A stretch of 61,953 nt of DNA from the NCBI GenBank assembly GCA_902589175.1, contig CACIRX010000006.1:1-61953 (forward strand), read 5' to 3'. Within the stretch, counting starts at the first letter, position 1, and the number at the start of each line of letters is the position of its first letter. The notes below the pieces were generated by a model that saw nothing but the letters and a program-made list of their open reading frames with translations, ran no database searches and was not told where the DNA came from. Made by a program: the position numbers and the translations under genes. The stretch comes from an uncultured Pelagibacteraceae bacterium (GTDB lineage: Bacteria > Pseudomonadota > Alphaproteobacteria > Pelagibacterales > AG-422-B15). Shown here piece by piece: positions 7,443 through 16,945 of the stretch.

Positions 7443-8165
7443 TTAATACTTTGTATCATAATTTTTAACTAATTCCTTTAATTCTGTATCACATTTTGAC
7501 AACTGTTCATCGCTCGTTGAACGCATAACAATTGATGTTCCAAATCTATTTTCCTTGCTAAATGGATAACTGCCTATTTCAATAGAGCTGTATTTTGCCT
7601 GAAGGTTAGTAAGTATCTCGGCCACATTGCTTTCTGGGGTAAAAATATCGACTGATTTAGATTTTACTACATCCCCTTTCTTAAGGAATTGACGAGCTCC
7701 TTCCAACATACCTTGCATAATTCCTGGTATGCCTGCCAAGACAAATACATTGCCCATTTTAAACCCTGGCGCTCTGCTGACTGGATTTTCAATGAGCTCT
7801 GAGCCAACAGGCATTTTTGTCATCTTCATTCGAGCTTCTGTAAGCTCTCCGTCTTTATAATACTCTTTTAATATTGAGAGCGCTCCGTGGTTAATTTCCA
7901 AATCAACAGAAAATGCTTTAGCAATTGACTCTGAAGTGATGTCATCGTGCGTTGGCCCAATACCACCAGTAGTAAACACATAGTCATAAATTTTTCTTAA
8001 ATGGTTAACTGTCTCAACAATTACATCCTCTTCGTCACGGATTACCCTGACTTCTGTTAATTGAATACCTATTTCGTTCAACCAATTTGCAAGATATGAT
8101 AGATTCTTATCTTGTGTACGACCTGATAAAATTTCATTACCTATAATAATTAATGATGCTTTCAT
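7443..8165 (-). CDS. CinA-type molybdopterin-binding domain protein (COG1058)
   Basis: The 240-residue protein is the stand-alone MoaB/MogA-like domain found at the N-terminus of CinA. It opens with SLIIIGNEILSGRTQDKN and carries the diagnostic TTGGIGPTHDDIT near residues 65-77. Later EL-NPVSRAPGF and LAGIPGIM segments match family members. The C-terminal nicotinamide-nucleotide amidase domain of full CinA is absent. Alphaproteobacteria commonly carry this short form; a nucleotide pyrophosphatase activity has been shown for relatives, but the role here is not settled. It is divergent from sfsA with only 6 bases between the two starts, so both promoters must lie inside the neighbouring coding sequences or the genes are leaderless. 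Confidence 0.88.
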   Translation of the reverse strand: MKASLIIIGNEILSGRTQDKNLSYLANWLNEIGIQLTEVRVIRDEEDVIVETVNHLRKIYDYVFTTGGIGPTHDDITSESIAKAFSVDLEINHGALSILKEYYKDGELTEARMKMTKMPVGSELIENPVSRAPGFKMGNVFVLAGIPGIMQGMLEGARQFLKKGDVVKSKSVDIFTPESNVAEILTNLQAKYSSIEIGSYPFSKENRFGTSIVMRSTSDEQLSKCDTELKELVKNYDTKY

Positions 8166-8171
8166 AATCTT

Positions 8172-8873
8172 ATGTCAAAAAATTCTAAAAATTTCCTCAC
8201 TGGTAAACTCATAAAGAGATATAAGAGATTTTTTGTAGATGTTCAACTTGATAGTAAAAAAATTGTCACAGCTCATTGTCCTAATACAGGCTCTATGATG
8301 GGGCTGCTCGAAAAAGATAATTTAGTCTATTTAACAGAAGCAGATGACCCAAACCGAAAACTAAAATTTACTTTAGAGGCAATTCAATCAAACGGAGCAA
8401 TGGTCGGAGTAAATACTCATCGAGCTAATCGAATTGTTGAAGAGGCAATAAGCAATGGCAAAATTTCAGAGTTAGGAAAAATTACATCATTCAAAAGAGA
8501 AGTAAAGTATGGGCAAAATTCTAGAATTGACTTCTTAGTTCAAACAAAAAAAGAAGAAATATACATAGAAGTTAAAAATGTTACTTTATCGAGAGACAAA
8601 TCAATTGCAGAATTTCCTGATGCGATCACTGAGAGAGGGTTAAAACATTTAATAGAGCTATCCACTCTTCCAACCAAATCTGTAAGAGCGGTCATGCTTT
8701 TCTTAGTCCAAAGAGATGATTGCAGTAAGTTTAAGATCGCTGCAGATATTGATACTAAATATGCAGATACTTTTAAGAGGGTTAAAAAAATGGGTGTTGA
8801 GCATTTATGTTATGACTGTTCTTTTGGTAGAAATGGTATAAGTGTAAATAAAAAAATAAAGGTATTAAATTGA
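8172..8873 (+). CDS. sfsA: SfsA family DNA/RNA nuclease-like protein
   Basis: The 233-residue protein matches SfsA along its length: CPNTGSMMGL near 36-45, the PD-(D/E)XK-like core with RIDFLV and IEVKNVTL around 117-136, FPDAITERGLKHL, and the C-terminal VEHLCYDC. SfsA was named from a maltose-regulation phenotype in E. coli and is thought to be a nuclease with an OB-fold N-terminus; the physiological substrate is uncertain. It overlaps the next gene, map, by 4 bases, so the two are translationally coupled and are followed by purB in what looks like one transcription unit. Confidence 0.92.
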   Translation: MSKNSKNFLTGKLIKRYKRFFVDVQLDSKKIVTAHCPNTGSMMGLLEKDNLVYLTEADDPNRKLKFTLEAIQSNGAMVGVNTHRANRIVEEAISNGKISELGKITSFKREVKYGQNSRIDFLVQTKKEEIYIEVKNVTLSRDKSIAEFPDAITERGLKHLIELSTLPTKSVRAVMLFLVQRDDCSKFKIAADIDTKYADTFKRVKKMGVEHLCYDCSFGRNGISVNKKIKVLN

Positions 8874-9640
8874 ATAACACTATTCATAGTTCTGATGATT
8901 TTGAAGGGATGCGAAAAGCAGGTAATCTTGCAGCATCTACATTGGATCTACTTGTTGAAAAAGTAAAACCAGGTGTTTCCACCGAAGAGTTAGATAATAT
9001 TGCATTTGATTATATAGTCCGTCATGGAGGCCTTATTGCCCCTTTATTTTATAAGGGCTACCCTAAGTCAGTTTGTACTTCAATTAATCACGTAATATGT
9101 CATGGAATTCCTTCATCAAGAATTTTAGAAAATGGAGATATTGTGAATATCGATGTAACCGTAATTGTTGATGGTTGGCATGGCGATACTAGCCGCATGT
9201 TTCCTGTTGGCAAGATAAATGCCAAAGCACAAAAATTAATTGATTGCACTTTTCATGCAATGCATGAAGGCATCAATGCTGCTCAACCTGATGCAACATT
9301 AGGTGATATTGGTAGTGCAATTCAAACGTATGCTGAAAAACAAAATTACAGTGTTGTTCGTGATTTTTGTGGTCATGGACTAGGAAAAGTTTTTCATGAG
9401 TTTCCAAACATTCTTCACTACGGGGATAAAGGTAAAGGTGAAAGAATTGAACCAGGCATGTTTTTTACAGTGGAACCGATGATAAATTTTGGAAAATATG
9501 ATGTTAGAATGTTAGGCGATGGTTGGACGGCTGTTACAAAAGATAAAAGTTTGTCAGCACAATTTGAGCATAGTATTGGCATTACCAACGATGGTGTAGA
9601 AATTTTTACAAAATCACCCGCTGGGCTTGATAAACCGTAA
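8870..9640 (+). CDS. map: Methionine aminopeptidase, type I
   Basis: Removes the initiator methionine from nascent proteins using a dinuclear metal centre. All metal ligands are visible in their usual contexts: the two aspartates in NIDVTVIVDGWHGDTSRMF, the His of GHGLGKVFHE, the Glu of FTVEPMI and the Glu of AQFEHS. The 256 residues are normal for type Ia. The start is a TTG at 8870 that overlaps the sfsA TGA (TTGA, 4 bases); it gives the usual family N-terminus and no ATG is better placed. An AAGG lies about 8 bases upstream. It sits between sfsA and purB. Confidence 0.95.
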   Translation: MNNTIHSSDDFEGMRKAGNLAASTLDLLVEKVKPGVSTEELDNIAFDYIVRHGGLIAPLFYKGYPKSVCTSINHVICHGIPSSRILENGDIVNIDVTVIVDGWHGDTSRMFPVGKINAKAQKLIDCTFHAMHEGINAAQPDATLGDIGSAIQTYAEKQNYSVVRDFCGHGLGKVFHEFPNILHYGDKGKGERIEPGMFFTVEPMINFGKYDVRMLGDGWTAVTKDKSLSAQFEHSIGITNDGVEIFTKSPAGLDKP

Positions 9641-9664
9641 ATTAAAGATTAAAAACATACTTAT

Positions 9665-10957
9665 ATGATCCCTCGTTATTCTAGAGCCGAGATGACTGAC
9701 GTTTGGAGCTCTAACTCTAAATTTAAAATATGGCTTGATATTGAGCTCTACGCTTGTGAAGCCATGGAGAAATTAGGATCTGTTCCTAAGGGAACAAGTA
9801 AAAAAATTAGATCAAAAGCAAAGATTAATGAAAAGAGAATTGATCAAATTGAAAAAAAAGTGAAACACGATGTAATTGCTTTTTTGACAACAATTTCTGA
9901 ATACGCAGGTCCACCTGCAAGATTTCTTCACCAAGGTCTAACTTCTTCAGATATTTTAGATACGGCTTTTAATGTTCAACTAAAACAGTCCTCAGTCATT
10001 ATTGAGAAGGAACTACTAAATTTACTAAAATCACTAAAAAAAATTGCAATAAAACATAAGAACACACCTTGTATTGGAAGAAGTCATGGGATTCATGCGG
10101 AACCTACAACTTTTGGAGTTAAAATGGCATCTTTTTATGCAGAATTTCAAAGGAACCATAAGCGTTTTCTAAAAGCAATCGAAGAAATAAATATATGCGC
10201 GATTTCAGGCGCAGTCGGCAATTATGCAAATATTGATCCACGTGTTGAACAGTACGTCGCAAAAAAGTTGGGCATGAAAGCAGAAACGATTTCAACTCAA
10301 ATAATTCCAAGAGATCGTCACGCAATATATTTTAATACTCTTGCAGTAATTGCAAGTTCGATTGAACGTTTAGCTACTGAGATAAGACATTTACAAAGAA
10401 CTGAGGTTTTAGAAGTTGAAGAATTTTTTTCAAAAGGACAAAAAGGGTCATCAGCGATGCCTCACAAAAGAAATCCAGTTCTGACTGAGAATTTAACTGG
10501 ACTGGCAAGACTGATTAGAGGTTATACGGTTCCTGCTTTAGAAAATATTACTCTTTGGCATGAAAGAGACATATCGCATTCAAGTGTAGAGAGAATAATG
10601 GCGCCAGATGCAAATATTATAATCGACTTTGCACTTTCACGAATGAATAATGTGATATCAAATCTTGTTGTATATCCAAAAAATATGAAAACTAATTTAG
10701 ATAGATTAAAAAAACTGCCAATGTCAGAAGGTTTAATGCTCGCAATGACACAAAAAGGTTTATCGCGAGAAAATGCATACAAGATAGTTCAACGTAATGC
10801 AATGGAAGTATGGAAAACGAATACAGATTTTGAAGTAATACTTAACAAAGATGAAGAATTAAAAAAATACCTAAGCAAAAAAGAGATATCAAAAATTTTA
10901 GATTTAAAACACGCCGCTCGTAGAACTGACTATATTTTCAAAAAAGTTTTTAAGTAA
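9665..10957 (+). CDS. purB: Adenylosuccinate lyase
   Basis: Catalyses two fumarate-releasing steps of purine synthesis: SAICAR to AICAR and adenylosuccinate to AMP. The 430-residue protein belongs to the fumarase/aspartase superfamily. It shows the signature SSAMPHKRNP near residues 261-270, the substrate loop histidine in GRSHGIHAEPTTFG, and LWHERDISHSSVER further on. It starts MIPRYSRAEM, as the family usually does. It is the first purine gene here and lies upstream of purC, purS, purQ and purL, separated from them by two small genes on the other strand. Its 3' end lies one base from the convergent lysine-rich protein gene. Confidence 0.96.
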   Translation: MIPRYSRAEMTDVWSSNSKFKIWLDIELYACEAMEKLGSVPKGTSKKIRSKAKINEKRIDQIEKKVKHDVIAFLTTISEYAGPPARFLHQGLTSSDILDTAFNVQLKQSSVIIEKELLNLLKSLKKIAIKHKNTPCIGRSHGIHAEPTTFGVKMASFYAEFQRNHKRFLKAIEEINICAISGAVGNYANIDPRVEQYVAKKLGMKAETISTQIIPRDRHAIYFNTLAVIASSIERLATEIRHLQRTEVLEVEEFFSKGQKGSSAMPHKRNPVLTENLTGLARLIRGYTVPALENITLWHERDISHSSVERIMAPDANIIIDFALSRMNNVISNLVVYPKNMKTNLDRLKKLPMSEGLMLAMTQKGLSRENAYKIVQRNAMEVWKTNTDFEVILNKDEELKKYLSKKEISKILDLKHAARRTDYIFKKVFK

Positions 10958-10958
10958 T

Positions 10959-11198
10959 TTAATTTGAATAGTAAATTGCGACTGCAAATAAACCAAAAAT
11001 CAGCGCATAAGCTCCTGCATAGTAAAATACGACATAATTAGAACGATCAATCATATCCAATAAAGAAACTTTCTTTTTATTAACTGATTTTTTCTTTGTT
11101 GATTTCTTAACAATCCTTTTTTTAGTAACTTGCTTCTTTTTTTTGGTTACTTTCTTTTTTACCGACTTTTTCTTTTTTTGGGCAAACTGATACTTCAT
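10959..11198 (-). CDS. Lysine-rich tail-anchored small membrane protein, unknown function
   Basis: A 79-residue protein of two halves that I cannot assign. Residues 8-43 contain 21 lysines and one arginine in 36 positions, in a loose KKx(1-4)KK repeat recalling histone H1-like tails. Residues about 56-77 form one hydrophobic helix (VVFYYAGAYALIFGLFAVAIYY) split only by small residues, ending two residues before the C-terminus. This predicts a C-tail-anchored inner-membrane protein with a highly basic cytoplasmic arm that could bind nucleic acid, ribosomes or anionic lipid. Its ATG is 9 bases after the stop of the ATPase inhibitor zeta gene, so the two form a pair. The compositional bias is obvious; that it is a real gene follows from tight packing and clean boundaries. 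Confidence 0.65.
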   Translation of the reverse strand: MKYQFAQKKKKSVKKKVTKKKKQVTKKRIVKKSTKKKSVNKKKVSLLDMIDRSNYVVFYYAGAYALIFGLFAVAIYYSN

Positions 11199-11207
11199 AA
11201 AAAACTC

Positions 11208-11537
11208 TTATATGTTATCTTTGCCAATAATTTCTTCTTTTGCTTGAAGTAAAAATTGATCCATACTTTGTCTTAATTCGTCGTCTGAAATTGAAATACC
11301 TTTATCGTCAAAATCCTTTCTAACCTTTCTGAAAACATCCATATCCCCGTCTTCTTCAAGATCCGATTTTACAACCTCTGCAAAATATTCTTCAACGGCC
11401 GGGCCTGATATGCCTAATTTTTCAGCTGCCCACACACCTAAATACTTATTTCTACGGGCTAATATTTTAAACTCTAGTTCCTGATCACGAGCAAACTTAC
11501 CCTCGAAACCTTTTTTTCTCTCATCAAGTTTTTTCAT
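11208..11537 (-). CDS. F1-ATPase inhibitor zeta subunit (DUF1476)
   Basis: The 109-residue protein matches the alphaproteobacterial zeta subunit. Family marks are LDERKKGFEGKFARD at the N-terminus, FKILARRNKYLGVWAAEKLG in the middle, and VVKSDLEEDGDMDVFRKVRKD after it. In Paracoccus denitrificans zeta inserts its N-terminal segment into F1 and blocks ATP hydrolysis, doing the job of mitochondrial IF1, while in other alphaproteobacteria the inhibition is weaker. It is divergent from purC across 72 bases and heads a two-gene unit with the lysine-rich tail-anchored protein. DUF1476 proteins are confined to alphaproteobacteria as far as I know, which supports the taxonomic call. Confidence 0.9.
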   Translation of the reverse strand: MKKLDERKKGFEGKFARDQELEFKILARRNKYLGVWAAEKLGISGPAVEEYFAEVVKSDLEEDGDMDVFRKVRKDFDDKGISISDDELRQSMDQFLLQAKEEIIGKDNI

Positions 11538-11609
11538 GATTTTTTGTACTTTTGAATGAATTTAATTTAATTTAAGCACTTATCTTAACAAATATTTTTA
11601 TTACCTGCA

Positions 11610-12329
11610 ATGAGATCATCTAAAACTTTATATGAAGGTAAGGCTAAAAAAATTATTAAAGGGCCTAAAAAAAACACACTCATTCAAATTTTTAAAGACG
11701 ATGCTACAGCTTATAATAAAAAAAAACATAAAATTTTTAAAGGCAAAGGCGTACTAAACAATCATATTTCTGCTTTCATTATGCAGTACCTTAAGTCTAA
11801 ACGTATCCCAACACATTTTGAAGAAAAGCTGAATGACCGTGAGCAACTTATAAAAAAATGTGAAATTATTCCGATTGAATTTGTCGTAAGAAATATAACA
11901 GCTGGCTCTATTGCTAAAAAATTAGGGATTAAAGAAGGATTAAAACTCAAAAAACCCTTACTAGAATATTATTACAAAGAAGACAGTTTGGATGATCCAA
12001 TGATTTCAAGAGATCACCTTATCACTTTTGGTTGGGCAACTAACTCTGAGCTTAAAAAAATAAATAAAATGTCTCTCCAAATTAATAAGCACTTAAGAAA
12101 TCTTTTTCTCAAAAAGAATATCATACTTGTAGATTTCAAAATTGAATTCGGCAGACTCTCATCAAACCCCAAAAAAATTGTATTAGCTGATGAAATAAGT
12201 CCTGATTCTTGTCGATTATGGGATAAAAAAACTAATAAGAAACTTGATAAGGATGTGTTCAGAAGAAACCTCGGCAGTTTATTAAGTGCGTATGAGGAGG
12301 TTGCCTCAAGATTAGGAATCATGCATTAA
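11610..12329 (+). CDS. purC: Phosphoribosylaminoimidazole-succinocarboxamide synthase
   Basis: SAICAR synthetase joins aspartate to CAIR with ATP in purine synthesis. The 239 residues show the family pattern: LYEGKAKKI near 7-15, FKDDATAYN with the KGKG loop, FVVRNITAGSIAKKLG near 91-106, DDPMISRDH, and LVDFKIEFGR plus LADEISPDSCRLWD toward the end. It opens the purC-purS-purQ-purL operon, with purS starting 6 bases after its stop. There is no Shine-Dalgarno sequence ahead of the ATG (TACCTGCA), so translation may start on a short or leaderless transcript. The 72-base gap to the divergent zeta gene must hold both promoters. Confidence 0.96.
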   Translation: MRSSKTLYEGKAKKIIKGPKKNTLIQIFKDDATAYNKKKHKIFKGKGVLNNHISAFIMQYLKSKRIPTHFEEKLNDREQLIKKCEIIPIEFVVRNITAGSIAKKLGIKEGLKLKKPLLEYYYKEDSLDDPMISRDHLITFGWATNSELKKINKMSLQINKHLRNLFLKKNIILVDFKIEFGRLSSNPKKIVLADEISPDSCRLWDKKTNKKLDKDVFRRNLGSLLSAYEEVASRLGIMH

Positions 12330-12335
12330 AGTCTA

Positions 12336-12578
12336 ATGCTTGCCAAAATTCATATCACATTAAAAAAAGACGTACTTGATCCTCAAGGTTCAGTTATTGC
12401 AAATTCACTGAAATCTCTTGGATTCGACAACGTTAATGATGTCAGACAGGGAAAATTCATAGAACTCGAAATCAACAGTAACAGTAAAGAGGAAGCTGAG
12501 AAGCAGTGTAATGATATGTGTGAGAAATTATTGGCTAACTTAGTTATTGAAGACTACTCAGTAGAAATTGAAAATTAA
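12336..12578 (+). CDS. purS: FGAM synthase subunit PurS
   Basis: Small 80-residue bridging subunit of the three-part formylglycinamidine ribonucleotide synthase. It brings the glutaminase PurQ to the small-type PurL. Family marks are KIHITLKKDVLDPQG at the start, the SLGF-x-NVNDVRQGKF turn, and a Cys-containing amphipathic helix (EEAEKQCNDMCEKLLANLVIE) leading into the closing strand YSVEIE. Its TAA is followed directly by the ATG of purQ with no base between, which suggests coupled translation and matched stoichiometry. Confidence 0.95.
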   Translation: MLAKIHITLKKDVLDPQGSVIANSLKSLGFDNVNDVRQGKFIELEINSNSKEEAEKQCNDMCEKLLANLVIEDYSVEIEN

Positions 12579-13250
12579 ATGAAGACACATGTAATTGTTT
12601 TCCCGGGTTCGAATTGCGACAGAGATGTCGCTGTTGCAATTCAAAACATTATTGGCTCTTCACCTGAAATGGTTTGGCACAAAGACTCAACAATAAAAAG
12701 ATCAGATTTGATTGTTGTTCCAGGTGGATTTTCTTACGGTGATTATTTACGATGTGGTGCAATGGCGTCAACATCACCTATCATGAAAAGCGTGATTGAA
12801 AATGCAAATAAAGGTGTGCCAGTAATGGGCATTTGTAATGGATTTCAAATTCTAATTGAAAGTGGTCTTCTTCAAGGCGCGCTAATAAGGAACAGCAGTT
12901 TAAGCTTTATATGTCGCGATATAATAATCAAACCAACAAATACAAAAACCATATTTACTAATAAATCTAAAATTTCGAAAATGCCAATAGCTCACAATGA
13001 GGGAAATTACTTTGCAAACAGTAATCAAATAAAAGAAATTGAAGACAATGATCAAATTGCATTTCAATACTGTGACGAAAATGGAGATATCAATGCCCAT
13101 TCAAATCCAAATGGTTCAATAAATAATATTGCTGGGGTGTTCAACAAAAGCAAAAATGTACTAGGTATGATGCCTCACCCCGAAAGAGCAGCTGAAAGCA
13201 TTCATGGATGTGATGATGGAAGAAATATTTTTGAAAGTCTTCTAAGTTAA
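12579..13250 (+). CDS. purQ: FGAM synthase glutaminase subunit PurQ
   Basis: Class I glutamine amidotransferase that supplies ammonia to PurL. The nucleophile is C86 in GICNGFQIL and the other triad members are H200 and E202 in [19 protein letters not shown] and the [11 protein letters not shown] segment are typical of PurQ rather than other amidotransferases. The 223 residues are normal for the stand-alone subunit. It begins immediately after the purS stop and shares one base with the purL start (TAATG), so purS, purQ and purL are tightly coupled. Confidence 0.96.
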   Translation: MKTHVIVFPGSNCDRDVAVAIQNIIGSSPEMVWHKDSTIKRSDLIVVPGGFSYGDYLRCGAMASTSPIMKSVIENANKGVPVMGICNGFQILIESGLLQGALIRNSSLSFICRDIIIKPTNTKTIFTNKSKISKMPIAHNEGNYFANSNQIKEIEDNDQIAFQYCDENGDINAHSNPNGSINNIAGVFNKSKNVLGMMPHPERAAESIHGCDDGRNIFESLLS

Positions 13251-15448
13251 TGACCTCATCCAATTGGCAGTTTGATACAGAAAAATCACTTGTAGAAAGT
13301 CACGGTCTTAAGCTTGATGAGTTTGAAAAAATTGTTGAGGGCCTTGGGCGTGAACCTAATCTTACTGAACTTGGAATATTTAGTGCAATGTGGAATGAAC
13401 ATTGCTCCTATAAATCATCTAAATATTGGCTAAAAAAATTACCAACCTCAGGGGAACGAGTTATCCAAGGACCAGGTGAAAACGCAGGTGTGATTGATAT
13501 TGATGATGGAGATGTTGCTGTTTTCAAAATGGAAAGTCATAATCACCCTTCATTTCTAGAGCCTTACCAGGGAGCTGCAACTGGTGTAGGTGGTATTTTA
13601 AGAGATGTTTTTACTATGGGTGCAAGACCTGTAGCAAATATGAATGCACTTCGATTTGGAGATCCCAATCATCCAAAAACAAAGCATTTAGTCTCAGGCG
13701 TTGTCGGTGGTATCGGAGGTTATGGAAATTGTATTGGAATTCCAACTGTTGGAGGTGAAGTAAACTTTCATCCATCCTACAACGGCAATATATTGGTCAA
13801 TGCTATGACAGTTGGCATCGCGAAAAAAGATAAAATTTTCTATTCAGCGGCTGCAGGAATAGGAAATCCAGTAGTGTATGTTGGTTCAAAAACAGGTAGA
13901 GATGGTATTCATGGTGCAACTATGGCATCAGCAGAATTTGATGATGACTCTGAAGAAAAAAAACCCACTGTTCAAGTTGGTGATCCTTTTACTGAAAAAT
14001 TATTACTTGAGGCTTGTCTAGAACTTATGAAAGAGGATGCAATTATAGCAATTCAAGATATGGGAGCAGCAGGTTTAACTTCATCATCTATTGAGATGGC
14101 ATCCAAAGGAAATGTAGGGATTGATATAAATTTATCAAAGGTTCCTATGCGAGCAGCTAACATGACTGCCTACGAGCTCATGCTATCGGAGAGTCAGGAA
14201 AGAATGTTAATGGTTATTCAACCCAATAAAGAAGAGCTCGCCCGAAGCATTTTTAAAAAATGGGATCTTGAATTTGAAATAATTGGTGAGGTTACAGATA
14301 CAAAAAAATTAATATTACATATGGATGGTGAAGAGCAGGCAAGTATACCAATTAATATTTTGGTAGAAGATGCGCCAGAGTATCAGCGAGATTATATTGT
14401 CAATGACCCTTCTCCCCTAATTAGTTTCGAAAGTAAGGATTTTGAAGATAAAGATATCTTAAGCGATTTATTAAAAATGATCAGCCATCCAAATTTATGC
14501 AGCAGAAAATGGATATGGGAACAATATGATCACATGGTGATGGCAGATACAGTTGTACGACCTGGTTCTGATGCAGCTGTTGTCAGAGTGCATGGAACAA
14601 ACAAAGGAATAGCGATCAGTACAGACTGTTCACCAACATACTGCAGACATAATCCATATGAAGGAGGAAAGCATGCGGTTGTTGAAACTTGGCGTAATAT
14701 TGTTGCATCCGGAGCTGAACCAATTGCAATTACAGATTGTATGAATTTTGGAAATCCTGAAAAGCCAGAAATCATGGGACAATTTGTAGAATGCATTCGT
14801 GGCATGGGAGATGCTTGTAGTAAGCTTAATTATCCTGTCATTTCAGGGAATGTATCACTCTATAATGAAACTAATGGTGAAGGGATTTATCCTACTCCCG
14901 CTATTGGTGGAGTTGGACTAATTAGAGATCTATCTAATACAATGACAATAGATCTTAAAAATGAAGGTAATGTTTTATGCCTCATTGGGGAAAGCAATAA
15001 TCATTTAGGCAATAGTCATTATCTCTCAATTATACAAAATAAAGAAGACGGTGGTACCCCGTCAATTAATTTGGATGATGAATTAAAAAATGGAAAATTC
15101 ATTTTAGATTGCGTCGCTAACAAATTACTTAAATCTGTTCATGATGTTGGTGAAGGTGGTGTTCTTGTTGCAATTGCTGAAATGTGTATCTCAGGTATGC
15201 AAGGTATAAAAATTGATATAACAAAAGATTTTCTTCACGGATTCTTTTTTGGCGAAGATCAAGCTAGGTATCTGGTTGAGGTCTCACAAAATAAACTTGA
15301 ACAAATAGAAGCTGACGCAAGCAAGAGTGCAGTCAAAATAGAAAGAATTGGAGAAATTGGAGGAACATCTATATCAATTAATTCAATTGGAGAGATTGAA
15401 TTATCAAGCTTAATTGACCACCATGTAAAATGGTTCAATGAATTTTGA
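13250..15448 (+). CDS. purL: FGAM synthase subunit PurL (small type)
   Basis: ATP-dependent synthase subunit that converts FGAR to FGAM using ammonia delivered from PurQ. The 732 residues are the length of the small PurL of Bacillus and alphaproteobacteria, lacking the fused PurS-like and glutaminase domains of the enterobacterial enzyme. Marks include [12 protein letters not shown] near residue 45-56 with the catalytic His, [28 protein letters not shown], and the second AIR-synthase-like repeat with VHDVGEGG. It starts by overlapping purQ by one base. Downstream comes grxD after 57 bases; the bolA gene often found at this spot in alphaproteobacteria is not there. Confidence 0.97.
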   Translation: MTSSNWQFDTEKSLVESHGLKLDEFEKIVEGLGREPNLTELGIFSAMWNEHCSYKSSKYWLKKLPTSGERVIQGPGENAGVIDIDDGDVAVFKMESHNHPSFLEPYQGAATGVGGILRDVFTMGARPVANMNALRFGDPNHPKTKHLVSGVVGGIGGYGNCIGIPTVGGEVNFHPSYNGNILVNAMTVGIAKKDKIFYSAAAGIGNPVVYVGSKTGRDGIHGATMASAEFDDDSEEKKPTVQVGDPFTEKLLLEACLELMKEDAIIAIQDMGAAGLTSSSIEMASKGNVGIDINLSKVPMRAANMTAYELMLSESQERMLMVIQPNKEELARSIFKKWDLEFEIIGEVTDTKKLILHMDGEEQASIPINILVEDAPEYQRDYIVNDPSPLISFESKDFEDKDILSDLLKMISHPNLCSRKWIWEQYDHMVMADTVVRPGSDAAVVRVHGTNKGIAISTDCSPTYCRHNPYEGGKHAVVETWRNIVASGAEPIAITDCMNFGNPEKPEIMGQFVECIRGMGDACSKLNYPVISGNVSLYNETNGEGIYPTPAIGGVGLIRDLSNTMTIDLKNEGNVLCLIGESNNHLGNSHYLSIIQNKEDGGTPSINLDDELKNGKFILDCVANKLLKSVHDVGEGGVLVAIAEMCISGMQGIKIDITKDFLHGFFFGEDQARYLVEVSQNKLEQIEADASKSAVKIERIGEIGGTSISINSIGEIELSSLIDHHVKWFNEF

Positions 15449-15505
15449 CCTAAAGGGCTCAAAATTATTATTGAATAATTATAAAAAGCAGTTAATTCTT
15501 CATTC

Positions 15506-15835
15506 ATGACTGATAATGTACAAGATGAAATAAAAAACATTGTTGATCAAAACGATGTAGTTCTCTTCATGAAAGGAACAAAGGACCAGCCTCAATGCGG
15601 TTTTTCGAATGCTGTTGTAAATACTCTTTCTTTTATGAACGTAAATTATAAAGACGTAAATATTTTGGAAAGTGACGAACTAAGACAAGGTATAAAAGAT
15701 TTCACTAACTGGCCTACAATTCCACAACTTTACATTAAGGGCGAGTTTATTGGAGGATGCGATATTATTTTAGACATGCATAAAAGTGGAGAGTTAGCAT
15801 CAGTTTTTGATACAAAAGGAATTGCGCACGATTAG
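15506..15835 (+). CDS. grxD: Monothiol glutaredoxin (Grx4 type)
   Basis: A 109-residue CGFS glutaredoxin, with the motif at 31-34 after KGTKDQPQ. Glutathione-binding TIPQLYIKGEFIGGCDII follows. Such proteins bind a [2Fe-2S] cluster between two monomers with glutathione and serve iron-sulphur trafficking, usually with a BolA partner. It follows purL, as in many alphaproteobacteria, but without bolA between them. A short AT-only hairpin in the 57-base gap lacks a T-run, so read-through from the purine operon is likely. Its 3' end overlaps the convergent DUF2817 gene by 4 bases. Confidence 0.94.
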   Translation: MTDNVQDEIKNIVDQNDVVLFMKGTKDQPQCGFSNAVVNTLSFMNVNYKDVNILESDELRQGIKDFTNWPTIPQLYIKGEFIGGCDIILDMHKSGELASVFDTKGIAHD

Positions 15836-16938
15836 TCTATTGAAATAAGATATTCGACTGCTCTATTAAATACAATCTTTCCTCGCGCAATTAAACTTTC
15901 ATGCCATTTCCTATTGTCTGGATTAAATGTACGTAATAAATTATTTCTACTCCAATGTTCCATTATATCCATCGGATCATTAAGTTTATTATTTTGTGTC
16001 CATCTATTTTCAGCTCTTAAATTTTTAAAAACTGTTACAGGTCCATAAGTTCCAAATTCTTGTGTAATTGTAAGCCACTTAATAGATGGAAATTCAGATG
16101 AAATTCCAGAGTGAATGTCGCCTGTTACGTGATAGCCCACTCCCTTATTTGGATCCAACGGTGCTATATGACTTCCATATAAATTTTGCAGCAATTCATA
16201 ATCGACTTCATTAATTTGGTCTGAAATTAAAATAGTATCGTAACCAGATTTACCAAGCCCAGTGTGCAAATCGATACCAAATATCATTTGAGTTTCTTTT
16301 AAGTTTTCTCTCAACCAATCAATTAATAATTTAGGACCTTTTTGAAGTTTATCACCTCCATACTGCAGGCTGGATGGCCTTGTGTATTGACCTTGAGCAA
16401 ACCATTGCTTGAAATTAGTGAAACCATATTTCAAAATTAATTTTATTCCATCTATATAAAAAGATAATTCAAATTTTTTTGGTATTGAGTTTGGATTTAA
16501 AAATTTATCTATTTTTTTGTAACCATCGGGCTCACCGCTATGCGTATTAATAAAATTTCTATTCATATCAACATTGTTTTCATTGACTCTTCGGTGCCAA
16601 GCCATACCAAAAGGATTAATGATATGTACGAAAATTATGCAATAATCCTCAATTAGTTTTTGATTTTTTAACATATCAATAACTGATAGTTGTATAGCTG
16701 AACCGGCAAAACCCTCAACACCGTGTATACCAGAGGTATATAACAATAATTTATTACTCGTTAAAGATCCAAGAACTGCGATATCTATTGTGAGATCCTC
16801 TCCATCAGGACCTACTAAATCTAATGATAAGCTATCACGTTGAACTTGGTGACCCAGTGATTCTAGTTGGTTAACAGACTCATTAAACCGTTTCTTAGCT
16901 TCAGTATAAGATTTGGAAAACCAGTGCGATGCACTCAT
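15832..16938 (-). CDS. DUF2817 family protein (M14-like zinc carboxypeptidase fold)
   Basis: The 368-residue protein belongs to the DUF2817 group within the carboxypeptidase M14 superfamily. The likely zinc ligands are the His and Glu of SGIHGVEGFAGSA near 90-102 and the His of FGIDLHTGLGKSG near 222-234. NENNVDMNRNF is the arginine/asparagine-containing substrate segment of the M14 fold. No signal peptide is visible, so it is probably cytoplasmic. The substrate is unknown; relatives are annotated as peptidases or succinylglutamate-desuccinylase-like amidases. It starts 7 bases after the rpsD stop, an unexpected operon partner for a ribosomal protein, and its 3' end overlaps grxD. Confidence 0.85.
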   Translation of the reverse strand: MSASHWFSKSYTEAKKRFNESVNQLESLGHQVQRDSLSLDLVGPDGEDLTIDIAVLGSLTSNKLLLYTSGIHGVEGFAGSAIQLSVIDMLKNQKLIEDYCIIFVHIINPFGMAWHRRVNENNVDMNRNFINTHSGEPDGYKKIDKFLNPNSIPKKFELSFYIDGIKLILKYGFTNFKQWFAQGQYTRPSSLQYGGDKLQKGPKLLIDWLRENLKETQMIFGIDLHTGLGKSGYDTILISDQINEVDYELLQNLYGSHIAPLDPNKGVGYHVTGDIHSGISSEFPSIKWLTITQEFGTYGPVTVFKNLRAENRWTQNNKLNDPMDIMEHWSRNNLLRTFNPDNRKWHESLIARGKIVFNRAVEYLISID

Positions 16939-16945
16939 TTTAATA

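Noticed and set aside
15463-15480. AATTATT/AATAATT hairpin after purL as a terminator
   Set aside because: The stem has only A-T pairs and no T-run follows, so it is unlikely to end transcription.
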